Shown in pieces: positions 44,812-53,973 of a stretch of 64,000 bases of DNA; position 1 is the first letter of the stretch; the number at the start of each line of letters is the position of its first letter. The translations under genes were made by a program, and so were the position numbers. The notes beneath the pieces were generated by a model. The model worked only from the letters and a program-made list of their open reading frames with translations. It searched no databases and had not been told where the DNA came from. Location: assembly GCA_021650895.1 (NCBI GenBank), contig CP091278.1, positions 2,819,659-2,883,658 on the forward strand, given 5' to 3'. This DNA comes from Candidatus Jettenia sp. (lineage in GTDB: Bacteria > Planctomycetota > Brocadiia > Brocadiales > Brocadiaceae).

Positions 44812-45585
44812 ATGGTATCATCAGGAAAAGAGAGAAGCATTCCATTAAACACTATTTCTGAGACGCTGGAAAAAGGTCTTTCGGGAACTGACGCTGAACG
44901 CAAGATGGGGATTGAGGGACTCATGAGAGTACGGGACGTCAAAGCAACCCGCCTTGAGAGGGAAAAATTGCGCCTGAGCAAAAAATTGGGAGCCAATCAC
45001 CCGCGTGTAATGGAGCTTACAAATACCATAGAAGTAAACCGGGGTCTTATCCGGGACCTGGAAGTGCAGCGTGACCACTCCAGGGCAGAAATCCCAGTGG
45101 CGGACGAAAATACCTGGATTCTGCATGGTTTCGTGCGTGATAAGAATTTCAAGGGTATACCGACGCTTACCGTTGCGCTCTATGATCAACAGGGTAAATG
45201 GGTCGAGCAGTTGGGTTATGCGTGTACTGATAAAACAGGTTATTTTAAGTTGAGTTATAGCCACATGAGGGATGATAGAGAAAAGCCATGGTTCATAACA
45301 CTTGCTGGTAAAACGAGACAAGGTCCCCAGGTATTTATCCGTATTTCGGATCAGAAAGGGATGTTTCTCTATACCGATAAACAGTCCTTAACTCCTGAAC
45401 CAGGGCAGGTTGATTACCGCGAGATACTCCTTGGTGATGAGGTAGATATGTGTAAACCGCCTGAAGGTACGATACAGCCAAAACCAGGAACAGAAAAACC
45501 CACTACGAAACCTTCACCTCAGAAAGAAGATCAAGGTACAACTGAAAAACCTGGAAAACGATCAAGGAAATCTAATCAAGGATAA
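44812..45585 (+). CDS. Coiled-coil protein with a carboxypeptidase-regulatory/transthyretin-like domain
   Basis: 257 residues from the ATG at 44812 with AGGAGGGAA upstream. Residues 45-100 are a coiled coil (RLEREKLRLSKKLGANHPR). Residues 100-205 look like an Ig-like regulatory domain (WILHGFVRDKNFKGIPTLTV, YACTDKTGYFKLSY). The last 40 residues are P/K/T-rich and disordered. It is the last gene before the payload region. It could be a fibre accessory or adaptor; exact function unknown. Confidence 0.6.
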   Translation: MVSSGKERSIPLNTISETLEKGLSGTDAERKMGIEGLMRVRDVKATRLEREKLRLSKKLGANHPRVMELTNTIEVNRGLIRDLEVQRDHSRAEIPVADENTWILHGFVRDKNFKGIPTLTVALYDQQGKWVEQLGYACTDKTGYFKLSYSHMRDDREKPWFITLAGKTRQGPQVFIRISDQKGMFLYTDKQSLTPEPGQVDYREILLGDEVDMCKPPEGTIQPKPGTEKPTTKPSPQKEDQGTTEKPGKRSRKSNQG

Positions 45586-45672
45586 TTAACAAGCGGGGTC
45601 ATATACAGTACTAATTTAAATGAAAAAAATACCATAGAGTGTATCGTGACTAAAAATAGTTATACTTTTTGC

Positions 45673-45960
45673 ATAAGCTCTTTAGGGTTGCTATTCCCCG
45701 CGCACGTATTCAGGTGGGGTGGCAAGGCTAAAGCCTTGCCCTACATCGTAATAAGGATAAAAGGTGCCGAAGGCGTCATGTAATGTAGAGAAATTTCAAA
45801 CTTGTTGCCTCCCCCTTAATTCCCCTCACTGAGAGAGACAAGATCTATCCCCCGATGGCGGGGGTGAAGGACATAAGCGTTACCTTAAGCAGTATTTGGG
45901 GTGGCACGGACAAACCCTGTTTGTCCGTGTTCAACCTGAGAGATGCGGTTATAGTCACTT
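45673..45960. repeat. Family 1 copy and an 85-bp family 4 copy
   Basis: 45673-45790 is family 1. 45875-45960 (TTACCTTAAGCAGTATTT, the GGTGGCACGGACAAACC hairpin, GTTCAACCTGAGAGATG) is repeated at 61515-61600 with few differences. No gene is visible in this 630-bp gap. Confidence 0.65.
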
Positions 45961-46155
45961 AAAGAGAAACACTCCTGGTTATTGTTCCCTCGTTTACGGT
46001 TTCTTCTCATGAAAAAACAGGAGTCAATGTAGGGCGAGGCTTTAGCCTTGCCGACCCCGTGTGAACGAGCACGGGACTAGCAACCCTGAAGGGTTGCCCT
46101 ACGGAATTGAAATTCCTCAACGTCAACGTTAAACGAGGATATACCATAATTCTGA
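45959..46155 (+). repeat. Long inverted repeat, left copy
   Basis: About 195 bp beginning TAAAGAGAAACACTCCTG and ending GGATATACCATAATTC. It is the reverse complement, at roughly 90% identity or better, of 51614-51811. It contains a family 1 palindrome at its centre. The two copies enclose payload gene 1 and the debris after it. Confidence 0.8.
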
Positions 46156-46218
46156 TAAAGTTATCTGTAATATATCTAACCAATTTGTAAAATGGTATAT
46201 AAAGGAGAAAAGTATTTT

Positions 46219-49200
46219 ATGTCTTTAGCCCTTGCCAAAAAGCGATCTCCGGATAACAAACGCAAGCAAGAGCGTGATATTATGCATGGCGCCTCAGAGC
46301 ATTCTCAGACCATTTATCATACTTTTCCGGTATCAGTCATTCAACGCAAACCAAACTGTCCCTGCGGTGGGGGGTGCCCTCGTTGCAAGAACAAGCTCAG
46401 CATTCAACCTAAACTCAAGATCAATGAACCAGGGGACACATATGAGCAGGAAGCGGACAGAGTGGCCGAGCAAGTGATGCGTATGCCTGCAAATACAAGT
46501 GCCATCGGTCAGTTGTCAGGAGTTAGGAAAGAAGATAAACATATTCAAAGAATGTGTGCGGAATGTGCAAGTGGCAAAGGTCTATGCCCAGAATGTGCTG
46601 AGGAGAAAGAGATGATGCAGAGAAAGCCTCTGACTTCACAGATTACACCCTTGATTCAGCGTCAATCGGTGGAAGAAGGGGAAGGAGAAATCCTTCAAAC
46701 CAAAGAGCTATCCGGTCAGGCTACTGAGGTTGCACCAGATATTGATGCCCGAATCAACGCGATTGATTCTGAAAGCCTCGAAGTCGAGTCCGGCACCACA
46801 ACAACGGCTCACTTCGCGCATGACTTCAGTCAGATACTGGTACACCCTGAGTCGCCAGCGAACGTCCAGGCAAAGCTAACAGTAAGTCCCCCCGGAGACA
46901 TCTGCGAGCAGGAAGCAGATCGGATAGACGATCTGGTAATGGCAACGCCGGCGCAAACCGTTGTTAGCGGGGCATCATCGCGCATCCAGCGCTTCGCGGG
47001 GCAACCGACTGGGCAGACAGACGCAGCACCCGCCAGTGTAGACCAAGCCCTTACCAGCCCTGGCAGGCCGCTGGAGCCGATGCTGCGTCAGGACATGGAG
47101 CAGCGCTTTGGCTATGATTTTTCCAACGTGCGAGTGCATACCGGCGCGGCTGCCGAAAAATCAGCGCGCGATGTGAATGCTTATGCCTACACCGCGGGAA
47201 AAGACATTGTGTTCGGTGCGGGTCGGTTTGCGCCGGGGACGCACGAAGGACGGCGGTTGATTGCGCACGAGTTGACTCATGTACGGCAGCAATCGACCGG
47301 GCAGATTACGGAATTGGTTCAACGGCAACCAAATAAAGATGACTGGAGTTCCTTCGAGTCTACCTACGGCGACGACCCAAGATTTGTTTTTTGGGCCAAG
47401 AAGCGCCACAGCAAACCTCCTGCTAACTATGGCGAAATCATTGCGCTACTCGACGAATATAAGCGAGTAAAGGGGATGAAGGACGTGCTGGAAGAATATG
47501 ATCAGGCACAGCTAAAAAAAGACAGGAGTGAGCTTGAGAAGCGGCGACAGGCGGCACGCGCCGCGGAAGATCGTGCAGCAGAAGCCAAATCTGAGCTCAG
47601 GCAAAAGCAACGTGAACAGGCACGGTATCGGAATAGGGATCGGCTCTATACAGCGATGCAGAAAGCCTGGAGTGAGCGCCGCAGATATGCAGACGCAGAG
47701 TTGTTAAACCAGGCAAAGTCTCTCGTCGCTCATCGGATTTCACTCCCAAAAGCATTACGCCACGGTCTGCACTGGAAATCTGACCAGCAGCGTTGGGTCT
47801 TTATTTATTATTACTATCGTGAATCCCTCAAGGTCCGTCCGGAATCTTTCGAGAATCCATCTGCTGACGATGCTGAACTGCTGCAGTATGCGGTTCTAGC
47901 CGAATTAGACTATCTGGAAACGTCCGCGAAGGAGGCTGAGGCGGCCGAGCTCGCTCAGTATCGCGAAGGAATACCCAGAGCAGCACGGACCAGGCAGATC
48001 AAAAAGCTGGCGGCGACCCGGCCGATGAACCCGATGGAGGATTTTGAACCCGGTATACACGACTATGCTCCTTATCAGGGGCAGCCGCAATCGGTTGATG
48101 TCGATATCGTCGGCCTGGACCATGATACTGAAAACGTTATAGTTAAATACTCTGACGGTAAGGTCTTGCATATTCCCCTGAACAAGGGCTTGTTCTTTTA
48201 CAACAAACCGCTCGATCCGACAAAAGTATTAAGAATCTTTACCCGGCGCCACAAGAAAACGCAACGTTTAATTCCATTCGTTATCTATGATAACCCCCTC
48301 GGCATAGACTTAGATGTGCTGTCAGAAGAGGAGTTGGCTCTGCTGGGCTTGCCGCGATTTGATCCGGTACTGACTCCAGTCATTATTCAAGTTTTTTCAC
48401 CCGAATTTGGGATGCAAAAGCTTTCGGTGGCAAACCTTAAGCTTGCGTCGCTTCATGCTGGCGGACTCGGACTTAGGCAGTTAGGAGTTCCAGTTGCTTC
48501 GAGCGCGCTGGGAACCGGATACACACTCGTCACCGGAACAGCAAGGCTAGGTATGGCAGCGGGAAGGCAAGTATCGGCTGCCGTGACCGCTACTGGGTAT
48601 TCGACCACCACAGCCACCTATTTGGGCAAAACAGCCTACACTTACTACCTCCACAATGCGGTCCAAATCAATACGCTAACTCTTATGGGAACCGATATAG
48701 TGCTTACTCTAGCCGGCCAAGACATAGGCCCGGTTTCCCCCGGCGACCAGATCAGCATGGTGGTGGCTGACGTTAAAGCCGGAGCGAAAGCCGCCAAGAA
48801 TTATTGGAAGCTCGCCGAAGGCGAGGTGCAAGAGGTTAACCTCGTCAGTAAGCAGGCGAGAATTAGCATCACTAACCTCCGCGATATCGCAGAAAAAACG
48901 GCAAAAGTCGAATACGACCTTGGCAAGAAGCTGGCGTTGCATCGTCAGCTTGTGGGAAAGGCGGCTCAAGGAATGGAGGAGGAGGCGATCAAGACCGGCA
49001 AGCTGGCCGCTTACACACTTGAGCATGGCGGACATGCTTGGCCAATTCTCAAGGATGGACGCATTCTTCGTTGTTCGAGGTGGTGCACACCCGCATCGGT
49101 TGAGGAGGCTTTCGGGGATCTGATCAAGAGTCACCCGCACCTCACCGATGAAATGACCAAACTCAAGAAATTGAAAGGGAAGGCAGCGGCGGAAGCGGCG

Positions 49201-49836
49201 ACGAGGCTGGGGAATCGTTTGGATCAAATCCGCAAGGGGGAACAGATGCCACTCGATGATCTGAAGAAACTTCTAGGCAAGCCCGAGTACGCCAAAGGCA
49301 CACAGACGGGTAACGATCTCCACTTTGTACTTTATCGGAGGGAAGGTGGCAAGATTGGGTTTAAGGAGTGGAACCGTATGGTGACGAAACTTAATTTGCC
49401 GATGTCAAAACTCAGTGAGCGCGACGTAGGTAAGGTTGTGACGAACCAGTTCCCATCGCCTGACTGGGAATATCACCCTCTATATCTCCAAGGGCAACCA
49501 GCCAAAAAAGTCGGAGGGAAGAACCCACTCGGTTCAAGTGAACCAGAATGGTACAGCAAAGCGTTGAATGCAGCTGTAGAAGTTAAGACAAAGGATTTTA
49601 TCGCGAGGTTGGATTCTGTGGACTGGAATGCGATTACGAGACAGTTGGAGCAGCGTATTCATGCCATGCCGCCCGGTACGAAGAATTGGATAATGTTTGA
49701 TATTCGAAAACAGCCTGTTAGTGTAGCAGAAGTAACTATATTACCTAACTTATCTTCGAAATGGGATGAAATCTTTTTCCTAACAGATAATGGTCTGCTG
49801 AAAATCGTTGGTAAGAAAGCAATCCCGTTTCCATAA
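46219..49836 (+). CDS. eCIS payload 1: leader + DUF4157 + C-terminal nuclease-like toxin
   Basis: 1,205 residues from the ATG at 46219 with AAAGGAG; an upstream in-frame ATG at 46192 is less likely. The leader (1-85) has Cys47, 49, 53, 56 and PKLKINEPGDTYEQEADR. A second cysteine pair region is near 105-130. DUF4157 lies near 285-360, with the HExxH HELTHVRQQ at about 350. Then come an alanine/arginine-rich coiled coil (430-480), a long unrecognised middle, and a C-terminal domain containing AVEVKTKDFIARLDSVDW (about 1118), an ExK pattern as in PD-(D/E)xK-like toxins. DUF4157 proteins are known eCIS-associated cargo. Codon use turns GC-rich from about 46.86 to 49.6 kb and AT-rich at both ends, a mosaic origin. 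Confidence 0.82.
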   Translation: MSLALAKKRSPDNKRKQERDIMHGASEHSQTIYHTFPVSVIQRKPNCPCGGGCPRCKNKLSIQPKLKINEPGDTYEQEADRVAEQVMRMPANTSAIGQLSGVRKEDKHIQRMCAECASGKGLCPECAEEKEMMQRKPLTSQITPLIQRQSVEEGEGEILQTKELSGQATEVAPDIDARINAIDSESLEVESGTTTTAHFAHDFSQILVHPESPANVQAKLTVSPPGDICEQEADRIDDLVMATPAQTVVSGASSRIQRFAGQPTGQTDAAPASVDQALTSPGRPLEPMLRQDMEQRFGYDFSNVRVHTGAAAEKSARDVNAYAYTAGKDIVFGAGRFAPGTHEGRRLIAHELTHVRQQSTGQITELVQRQPNKDDWSSFESTYGDDPRFVFWAKKRHSKPPANYGEIIALLDEYKRVKGMKDVLEEYDQAQLKKDRSELEKRRQAARAAEDRAAEAKSELRQKQREQARYRNRDRLYTAMQKAWSERRRYADAELLNQAKSLVAHRISLPKALRHGLHWKSDQQRWVFIYYYYRESLKVRPESFENPSADDAELLQYAVLAELDYLETSAKEAEAAELAQYREGIPRAARTRQIKKLAATRPMNPMEDFEPGIHDYAPYQGQPQSVDVDIVGLDHDTENVIVKYSDGKVLHIPLNKGLFFYNKPLDPTKVLRIFTRRHKKTQRLIPFVIYDNPLGIDLDVLSEEELALLGLPRFDPVLTPVIIQVFSPEFGMQKLSVANLKLASLHAGGLGLRQLGVPVASSALGTGYTLVTGTARLGMAAGRQVSAAVTATGYSTTTATYLGKTAYTYYLHNAVQINTLTLMGTDIVLTLAGQDIGPVSPGDQISMVVADVKAGAKAAKNYWKLAEGEVQEVNLVSKQARISITNLRDIAEKTAKVEYDLGKKLALHRQLVGKAAQGMEEEAIKTGKLAAYTLEHGGHAWPILKDGRILRCSRWCTPASVEEAFGDLIKSHPHLTDEMTKLKKLKGKAAAEAATRLGNRLDQIRKGEQMPLDDLKKLLGKPEYAKGTQTGNDLHFVLYRREGGKIGFKEWNRMVTKLNLPMSKLSERDVGKVVTNQFPSPDWEYHPLYLQGQPAKKVGGKNPLGSSEPEWYSKALNAAVEVKTKDFIARLDSVDWNAITRQLEQRIHAMPPGTKNWIMFDIRKQPVSVAEVTILPNLSSKWDEIFFLTDNGLLKIVGKKAIPFP

Positions 49837-49856
49837 ACCAGGGTGGGAAAAGGTGT

Positions 49857-50170
49857 CAAACCTTGATTCGTGATTATATATGGTTGGTTTTTGGCCAAGC
49901 CAAAAGGGTCTTATATCGCACCTTCAATCTTCAGTCTATCAGCCAATTAATCGTGTTTTTCTCTATATTTCCGATTTCTAATCTAGAATATTTTTGCTAT
50001 CATGTCCCTTAAGTGTTGGCAGATTCGTCCTGATTACTTGTAAAATATATGAAAGTGTTAAAGTATCTTGCAAAAAATATTTTGACATTTTTAGCAAAAA
50101 TTGTAGCGCCGATCTCTTGCGATCGGCATTTTGGTGGGGGATAAACCGCCCACGCTACACATTCCGACTC
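49857..50170. repeat. Intergenic repeats after payload 1
   Basis: AAACCTTGATTCGTGATTATA at 49857 recurs with small changes near 50785. 50103-50160 is an inverted-repeat element with TGTAGCG/CGCTACA ends and an inner GCCGATC/GATCGGC hairpin. No immunity-like gene is seen. Confidence 0.55.
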
Positions 50171-50219
50171 GTTCGGGTTAGGTATTTATTTTGTATAAAT
50201 CAAATATGAGGTAATTATC

Positions 50220-50450
50220 ATGTCACAAAGAATTGAAGACATCGTGGACAATATTTTGAAACTTCCTACAAGTTCACGGGCATATCTCGTAGAGGTTCTT
50301 CTTGAAAGCTTAGATTTTGAAGAAGACTTTATAATAAACGATGAATGGAAGAAAGAAATTAAAAGACGTTGTCAGGAAATTGATGAGGGCAAAGTAAAAA
50401 TGATATCAGGCGAGGAAGGACTTAGTCAGCTTCAAAGGAAGTATTCATGA
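50220..50450 (+). CDS. RelB/TIGR02574-type addiction-module antitoxin
   Basis: 76 residues. IEDIVDNILKLPTSSRAYLV, then EVLLESL and DEWKKEIKRRCQEIDEGKVK, is the standard layout of the putative addiction module component family. Its TGA overlaps the ATG of the toxin frame. The partner is broken, so this may be an orphan antitoxin. Confidence 0.8.
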   Translation: MSQRIEDIVDNILKLPTSSRAYLVEVLLESLDFEEDFIINDEWKKEIKRRCQEIDEGKVKMISGEEGLSQLQRKYS

Positions 50451-50743
50451 AATCATTTCTTTTCCATCCTGAAGCTATTGCAGAGGCGTCTGAAGCAGCC
50501 AAATTTTATGAAGAACAGTAAGAAGGACTTGGAAAGAGATTTGTTGAAGCATTAACCGATACGATAAACCGAATCAGAAGAAGTCCTCTGCTTTATGGAA
50601 AAATTGACAGTAACATGAGAAAATGCCGTTTATTACGTTTCCCGTTTGGTGTTATTTATCGTGATAAAAATGATACTATTGAAATAATAGCAGTAATGCA
50701 TCTCAAAAAGAAACCCGGTTATTGGAAGTTCAGAATTGACTAA
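50447..50743 (+). pseudogene. ParE/RelE-type toxin with an in-frame stop
   Basis: The ATG at 50447 gives KSFLFHPEAIAEASEAAKFY, EEQ, then TAA at 50519-50521, then in the same frame EGLGKRFVEALTDTINRIRR, CRLLRFPFGVIYRDKND and KKPGYWKFRID to 50743. The 98-codon product would be a normal ParE-like toxin with its usual Glu/Arg-rich core. One nonsense change (for example from AAA, GAA or CAA) disables it. Confidence 0.8.
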
Positions 50744-50939
50744 ATTTTCCTTGCCTAGCGAAGAAATTGGAAGAAATTGGTTCAAACCTTGATTTGTGAT
50801 TATAATTCTTGGTTCTACAAAAGATTACATCTTAATAATAAAGCAAAAAGGAAACAATAGATGGGAATGAATATCTGGACAAAAAAGTATATGTTAAGAC
50901 CTGTGGCACATTGCAGAAGCGGGTGCTTGTGAAAATAAT

Positions 50940-51052
50940 AGCCCACCGTAAAGGCGCAAAGGGCGCAAAGAAAATAATGAAAAGTCAGAAAGATCGTATT
51001 CTTTTCGCAGCAATAATCTTTGCGAACTTTGCATCTCTGTGGTGAGCTGGGT
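50940..51052. repeat. MITE-like inverted repeat
   Basis: GCCCACCGTAAAGGCGCAAAG at the left and CTTTGCATCTCTGTGGTGAGC at the right are imperfect inverted repeats. It abuts the DUF1360 pseudogene. Confidence 0.5.
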
Positions 51053-51073
51053 TTTTTTTAATGCTTGCTAAGA

Positions 51074-51375
51074 ATGGAAAAGATAATCTATCTCTCTTTC
51101 GTTACTGCCTCAATCTCTTTTGCTGTAACGGAAACAAAGCTCTTTTTACCGTTACGGGAATGGATGAAGGGGAAAAATCTTTCTTAGGCGGGTTATTGTC
51201 CTGCGGCTACTGTTTTAGTCATTGGATAGCATGCGTGCTGGTTGCACTATACCGTCCCAGGCTCTTTGAATCGTGGTGCCTGCTTAACTATTTTTTTACA
51301 GCGTTAATCATTGCCTGGCTCGCTGCATTTCAATGGGTTTTGATGTGTTGGCTGATGGATAGGGCGGGAAAGTAG
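51074..51375 (+). pseudogene. DUF1360-like membrane protein with a frameshift
   Basis: An ATG at 51074 gives MEKIIYLSFVTASISFAVTE, then KLFLPLREWMKGKN and a stop. The neighbouring frame carries on with FLGGLLSCGYCFSHWIACVL, the DUF1360 signature, and two membrane helices to 51375. A one-base indel at the AAAAA tract near 51173-51178 separates them. Unrelated to the eCIS as far as I can see. Confidence 0.65.
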
Positions 51376-51613
51376 AACCATAAATAATATACAAGCATTT
51401 CAATATATATGCGAAAGGAGAGAAATACCATCAGGAAGGACTAAAGGGATTTCATCTCAACACATTCTAACAGATTATACGGGAATGCAGAATTACAAAA
51501 TTCGGATGTTGATACAGAGAGTGATTTATATTATGGGAAATCAGGAAGATATAACATTTTACAGATTGATGTTATAGATGTTGCAAAAAGTGTAACAGTA
51601 TATAGATAAATTC

Positions 51614-51811
51614 ATTAGAATTATGGTATATCCTCGTTTAACGTTGACGTTGAGGAATTTCAATTCCGTAGGGCAACCCTTTAGGGTTGCTAGCCCCGTG
51701 CACGTTCACACGGGGTCGGCAAGGCTAAAGCCTCGCCCTACATTGACTCCTGTTTTTTCGTGAGAAGAGGCCGTAAATGAGGGAACAATAATCAGGAGCG
51801 TTTCTCTTTAA
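51614..51811 (-). repeat. Long inverted repeat, right copy
   Basis: Reverse complement of 45959-46155. It begins GAATTATGGTATATCCTCG and ends GAGCGTTTCTCTTTA, with a family 1 palindrome inside. Its inner (left) edge faces payload 1 and payload 2's start lies 47 bp to its right. Confidence 0.8.
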
Positions 51812-51857
51812 GTTGTCTATAGATTTATAAAATCTCATGAGTAAAAGGAGTGATCGT

Positions 51858-53006
51858 ATGTCCTTAGCCATTGCCAAAAAACTATCTCTGGGTACGGTAT
51901 ACAAAAAAAGGCATGACGGTGTGCATAATGATTTGAACAGATCACATATCAGTCACCGCAGTCTTCAGGTCTCAACCATACAACGCAAGCCAAACTGCCC
52001 TTGCGGCGGAGGGTGTCCGCGTTGCAAGAACAATCACATTATCCAGGCTAAACTTAAGATCAACGAACCTGGGGATACATACGAGCAGGAAGCGGACCGA
52101 ATAGCGGAGGCTGTGGGTGGATCCAAAACCGCTCCTCTGTTACAACGTAAGTGTGCCTGTGCTGGCGGCACGCCGTGTCCTGAGTGTGAGGAAGAGAAAA
52201 AAGCACTGATTCAGCGCAAGATCAAACAATCTTCTGACATAGCGGGCACATCCGTCCCCGGCAATTTTCTTCAGAACCTTGGTTCGGGACAGCCATTAGA
52301 CCCGATTAATCGCGCTTTTTTTGAACACCACTTTGGCTATGACTTCAGTCATGTCCGCATTCACACTAACGATCAGGCCTCTGAATCGGCGCGAGCGGTG
52401 AATGCGCTGGCCTATACCGTTGGGCAAGATGTGGTCTTTGGCATGGGACAATATGCGCCGGCTACCGAGGCCGGAAAGAAGCTGCTGAGCCATGAGTTGG
52501 CGCACGTCGTACAGCAAGGAGGGAAGTCGTTTGAGATCAACAATGCGCGAACCGCCAGGTATGTGCAACGGGCTATAATCGGAGAAGCCGCTACAACCGG
52601 CACCGGGGCCAAAGAATCTGAAGACCTGTGCGCGGGCTGGTTTGGCGATCACGAAAGTACGAGTAAGCGAGCGGCGGAACACTATGTCAGAACCGAGTTG
52701 CAGGGGGATCGTGGTGTTGTTGAGAAAATAGAATGCGATCTCTTCAATCCCGACACTGGAGCGTTTGCGTGCACAGTGCACTTCACCGATGGCACTCCAA
52801 TCAGGGTCATCGTGCGGAGAGATGTAATCATCGTTGGTGTTTATCCGCTTCAAACCATGCATCCGCCACCTGACAGGCCGTTGTGCTGGTACGACTATAA
52901 ATGTCCGGGGCCTAACCGCGATTTGGTTCTGACCAAGCGCAAATGCCAGACATCGAAACCTGCGCAAGGTGCACCGTCCCCGAAAGTGTATGGACCGGAA
53001 CCGTGA
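51858..53006 (+). CDS. eCIS payload 2: leader + DUF4157 + novel C-terminal domain
   Basis: 382 residues from the ATG at 51858 with AAAAGGAG upstream. The leader has Cys47, 49, 53 and 56 as in payloads 1 and 3, then AKLKINEPGDTYEQEADR. A second cysteine set (KCACAGGTPCPEC) lies near 100-112. DUF4157 spans about 138-220 (QPLDPINRAFFEHHFGYDF, HELAHVVQQ at 212). The C-terminal 150 residues (about 235-382) include VEKIECDLFNPDTGAFACTV and six cysteines in pairs; I recognise no family. It is short for a DUF4157 payload, so the toxin part is small. Confidence 0.78.
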   Translation: MSLAIAKKLSLGTVYKKRHDGVHNDLNRSHISHRSLQVSTIQRKPNCPCGGGCPRCKNNHIIQAKLKINEPGDTYEQEADRIAEAVGGSKTAPLLQRKCACAGGTPCPECEEEKKALIQRKIKQSSDIAGTSVPGNFLQNLGSGQPLDPINRAFFEHHFGYDFSHVRIHTNDQASESARAVNALAYTVGQDVVFGMGQYAPATEAGKKLLSHELAHVVQQGGKSFEINNARTARYVQRAIIGEAATTGTGAKESEDLCAGWFGDHESTSKRAAEHYVRTELQGDRGVVEKIECDLFNPDTGAFACTVHFTDGTPIRVIVRRDVIIVGVYPLQTMHPPPDRPLCWYDYKCPGPNRDLVLTKRKCQTSKPAQGAPSPKVYGPEP

Positions 53007-53081
53007 GCACATTTTCTAACTCCATTGCACCTGCTCATTTGGCAGGAGAGACATAAAATCTTAAGGTCTCAATAGAGTCGA

Positions 53082-53720
53082 CGTAGGGCAAGGCTTTAGC
53101 CTTGCTTCTCTGCCTGAATATGTGTATGGGGATGGCAACCCTTCATAGATTGTTCAAAAATACAAGCTTACAGGAAAGGACAGCGGTTTTTAGGGTGACA
53201 GGGCAATGTCATTAAGTATTTTTATTAAGGGAATGGTAAAAAAGCTAAGAGGTTGTCTGTAAAGTTCATATCCATGCTTAGAATTTATCCCTTTGGTGGA
53301 TTCGCTCCGCTTAATCTGCCCTACTCATTATAGAATTACCGGTAGGGTGGATTAAATAAAGTAAATCCACCATTGCATCGTAATGACATTGAGTGGCAGG
53401 GGAAACCCCATACGCATCAAGCTAAAATAGGTAAACGGTGGAGAATAACAAACCACCTATAATCCCCCTTAGTCCCCCTTTAGAAAAGGGGGAAATGATA
53501 GATGCTTTAGAAAAGGGGGAAATGGTGAATGTTTTAGAAAAGGGGGAAAAGTTTGATATGTTCGATCAGGCAAACTTTTCTCAAGAAAAAATCCTTCCTT
53601 CTTTCCCCCCCTTTTTTAAAGGGGGGTTAGGGGGGGATTAGAGGGGAATATGAACACACATTGCTCTTTTTCCAGAGGGATACCTCCTTTATTTATGGAA
53701 TACTATTCTTAGCTTGATGC
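53082..53720. repeat. Cluster of family 1, 5 and 2 repeats
   Basis: Family 1 (53082-53150, inverted); a palindrome with GGTGGATTCGCTCCGCTTAA and a near complement (53296-53372), also at 62822-62900; and a family 2 block with AGAAAAGGGGGAAATG tandem units (53455-53645). The rest of the 53007-53973 gap shows no gene. Confidence 0.65.
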
Positions 53721-53973
53721 ATACGGGGAGATACACCCTATCTCTGTATGTCTTGAACAGGATTGTTTGTCCATGCAGTGAATGTCTTCAAGGAGTGGTC
53801 TTGTTAATCACCATCGGTCAACATGCTCGTAATTATACAAATATATTGACACAAATGAATACGAATGAAAAACGTGTTGAAGAGATTGTTTTCTTCGTGT
53901 AAACTCATGTTCATGAGTAGCTCATTATATTTTGCCAATGTATAAAATGGTATGGAAAGGAGAAAAGCGTTGT

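Noticed and set aside
53455-53645. Possible CRISPR array in the AGAAAAGGGGGAAATG repeats
   Set aside because: Unit lengths are irregular, spacers are not unique sequences of equal length, and no cas genes are present; they are family 2 repeat arms.
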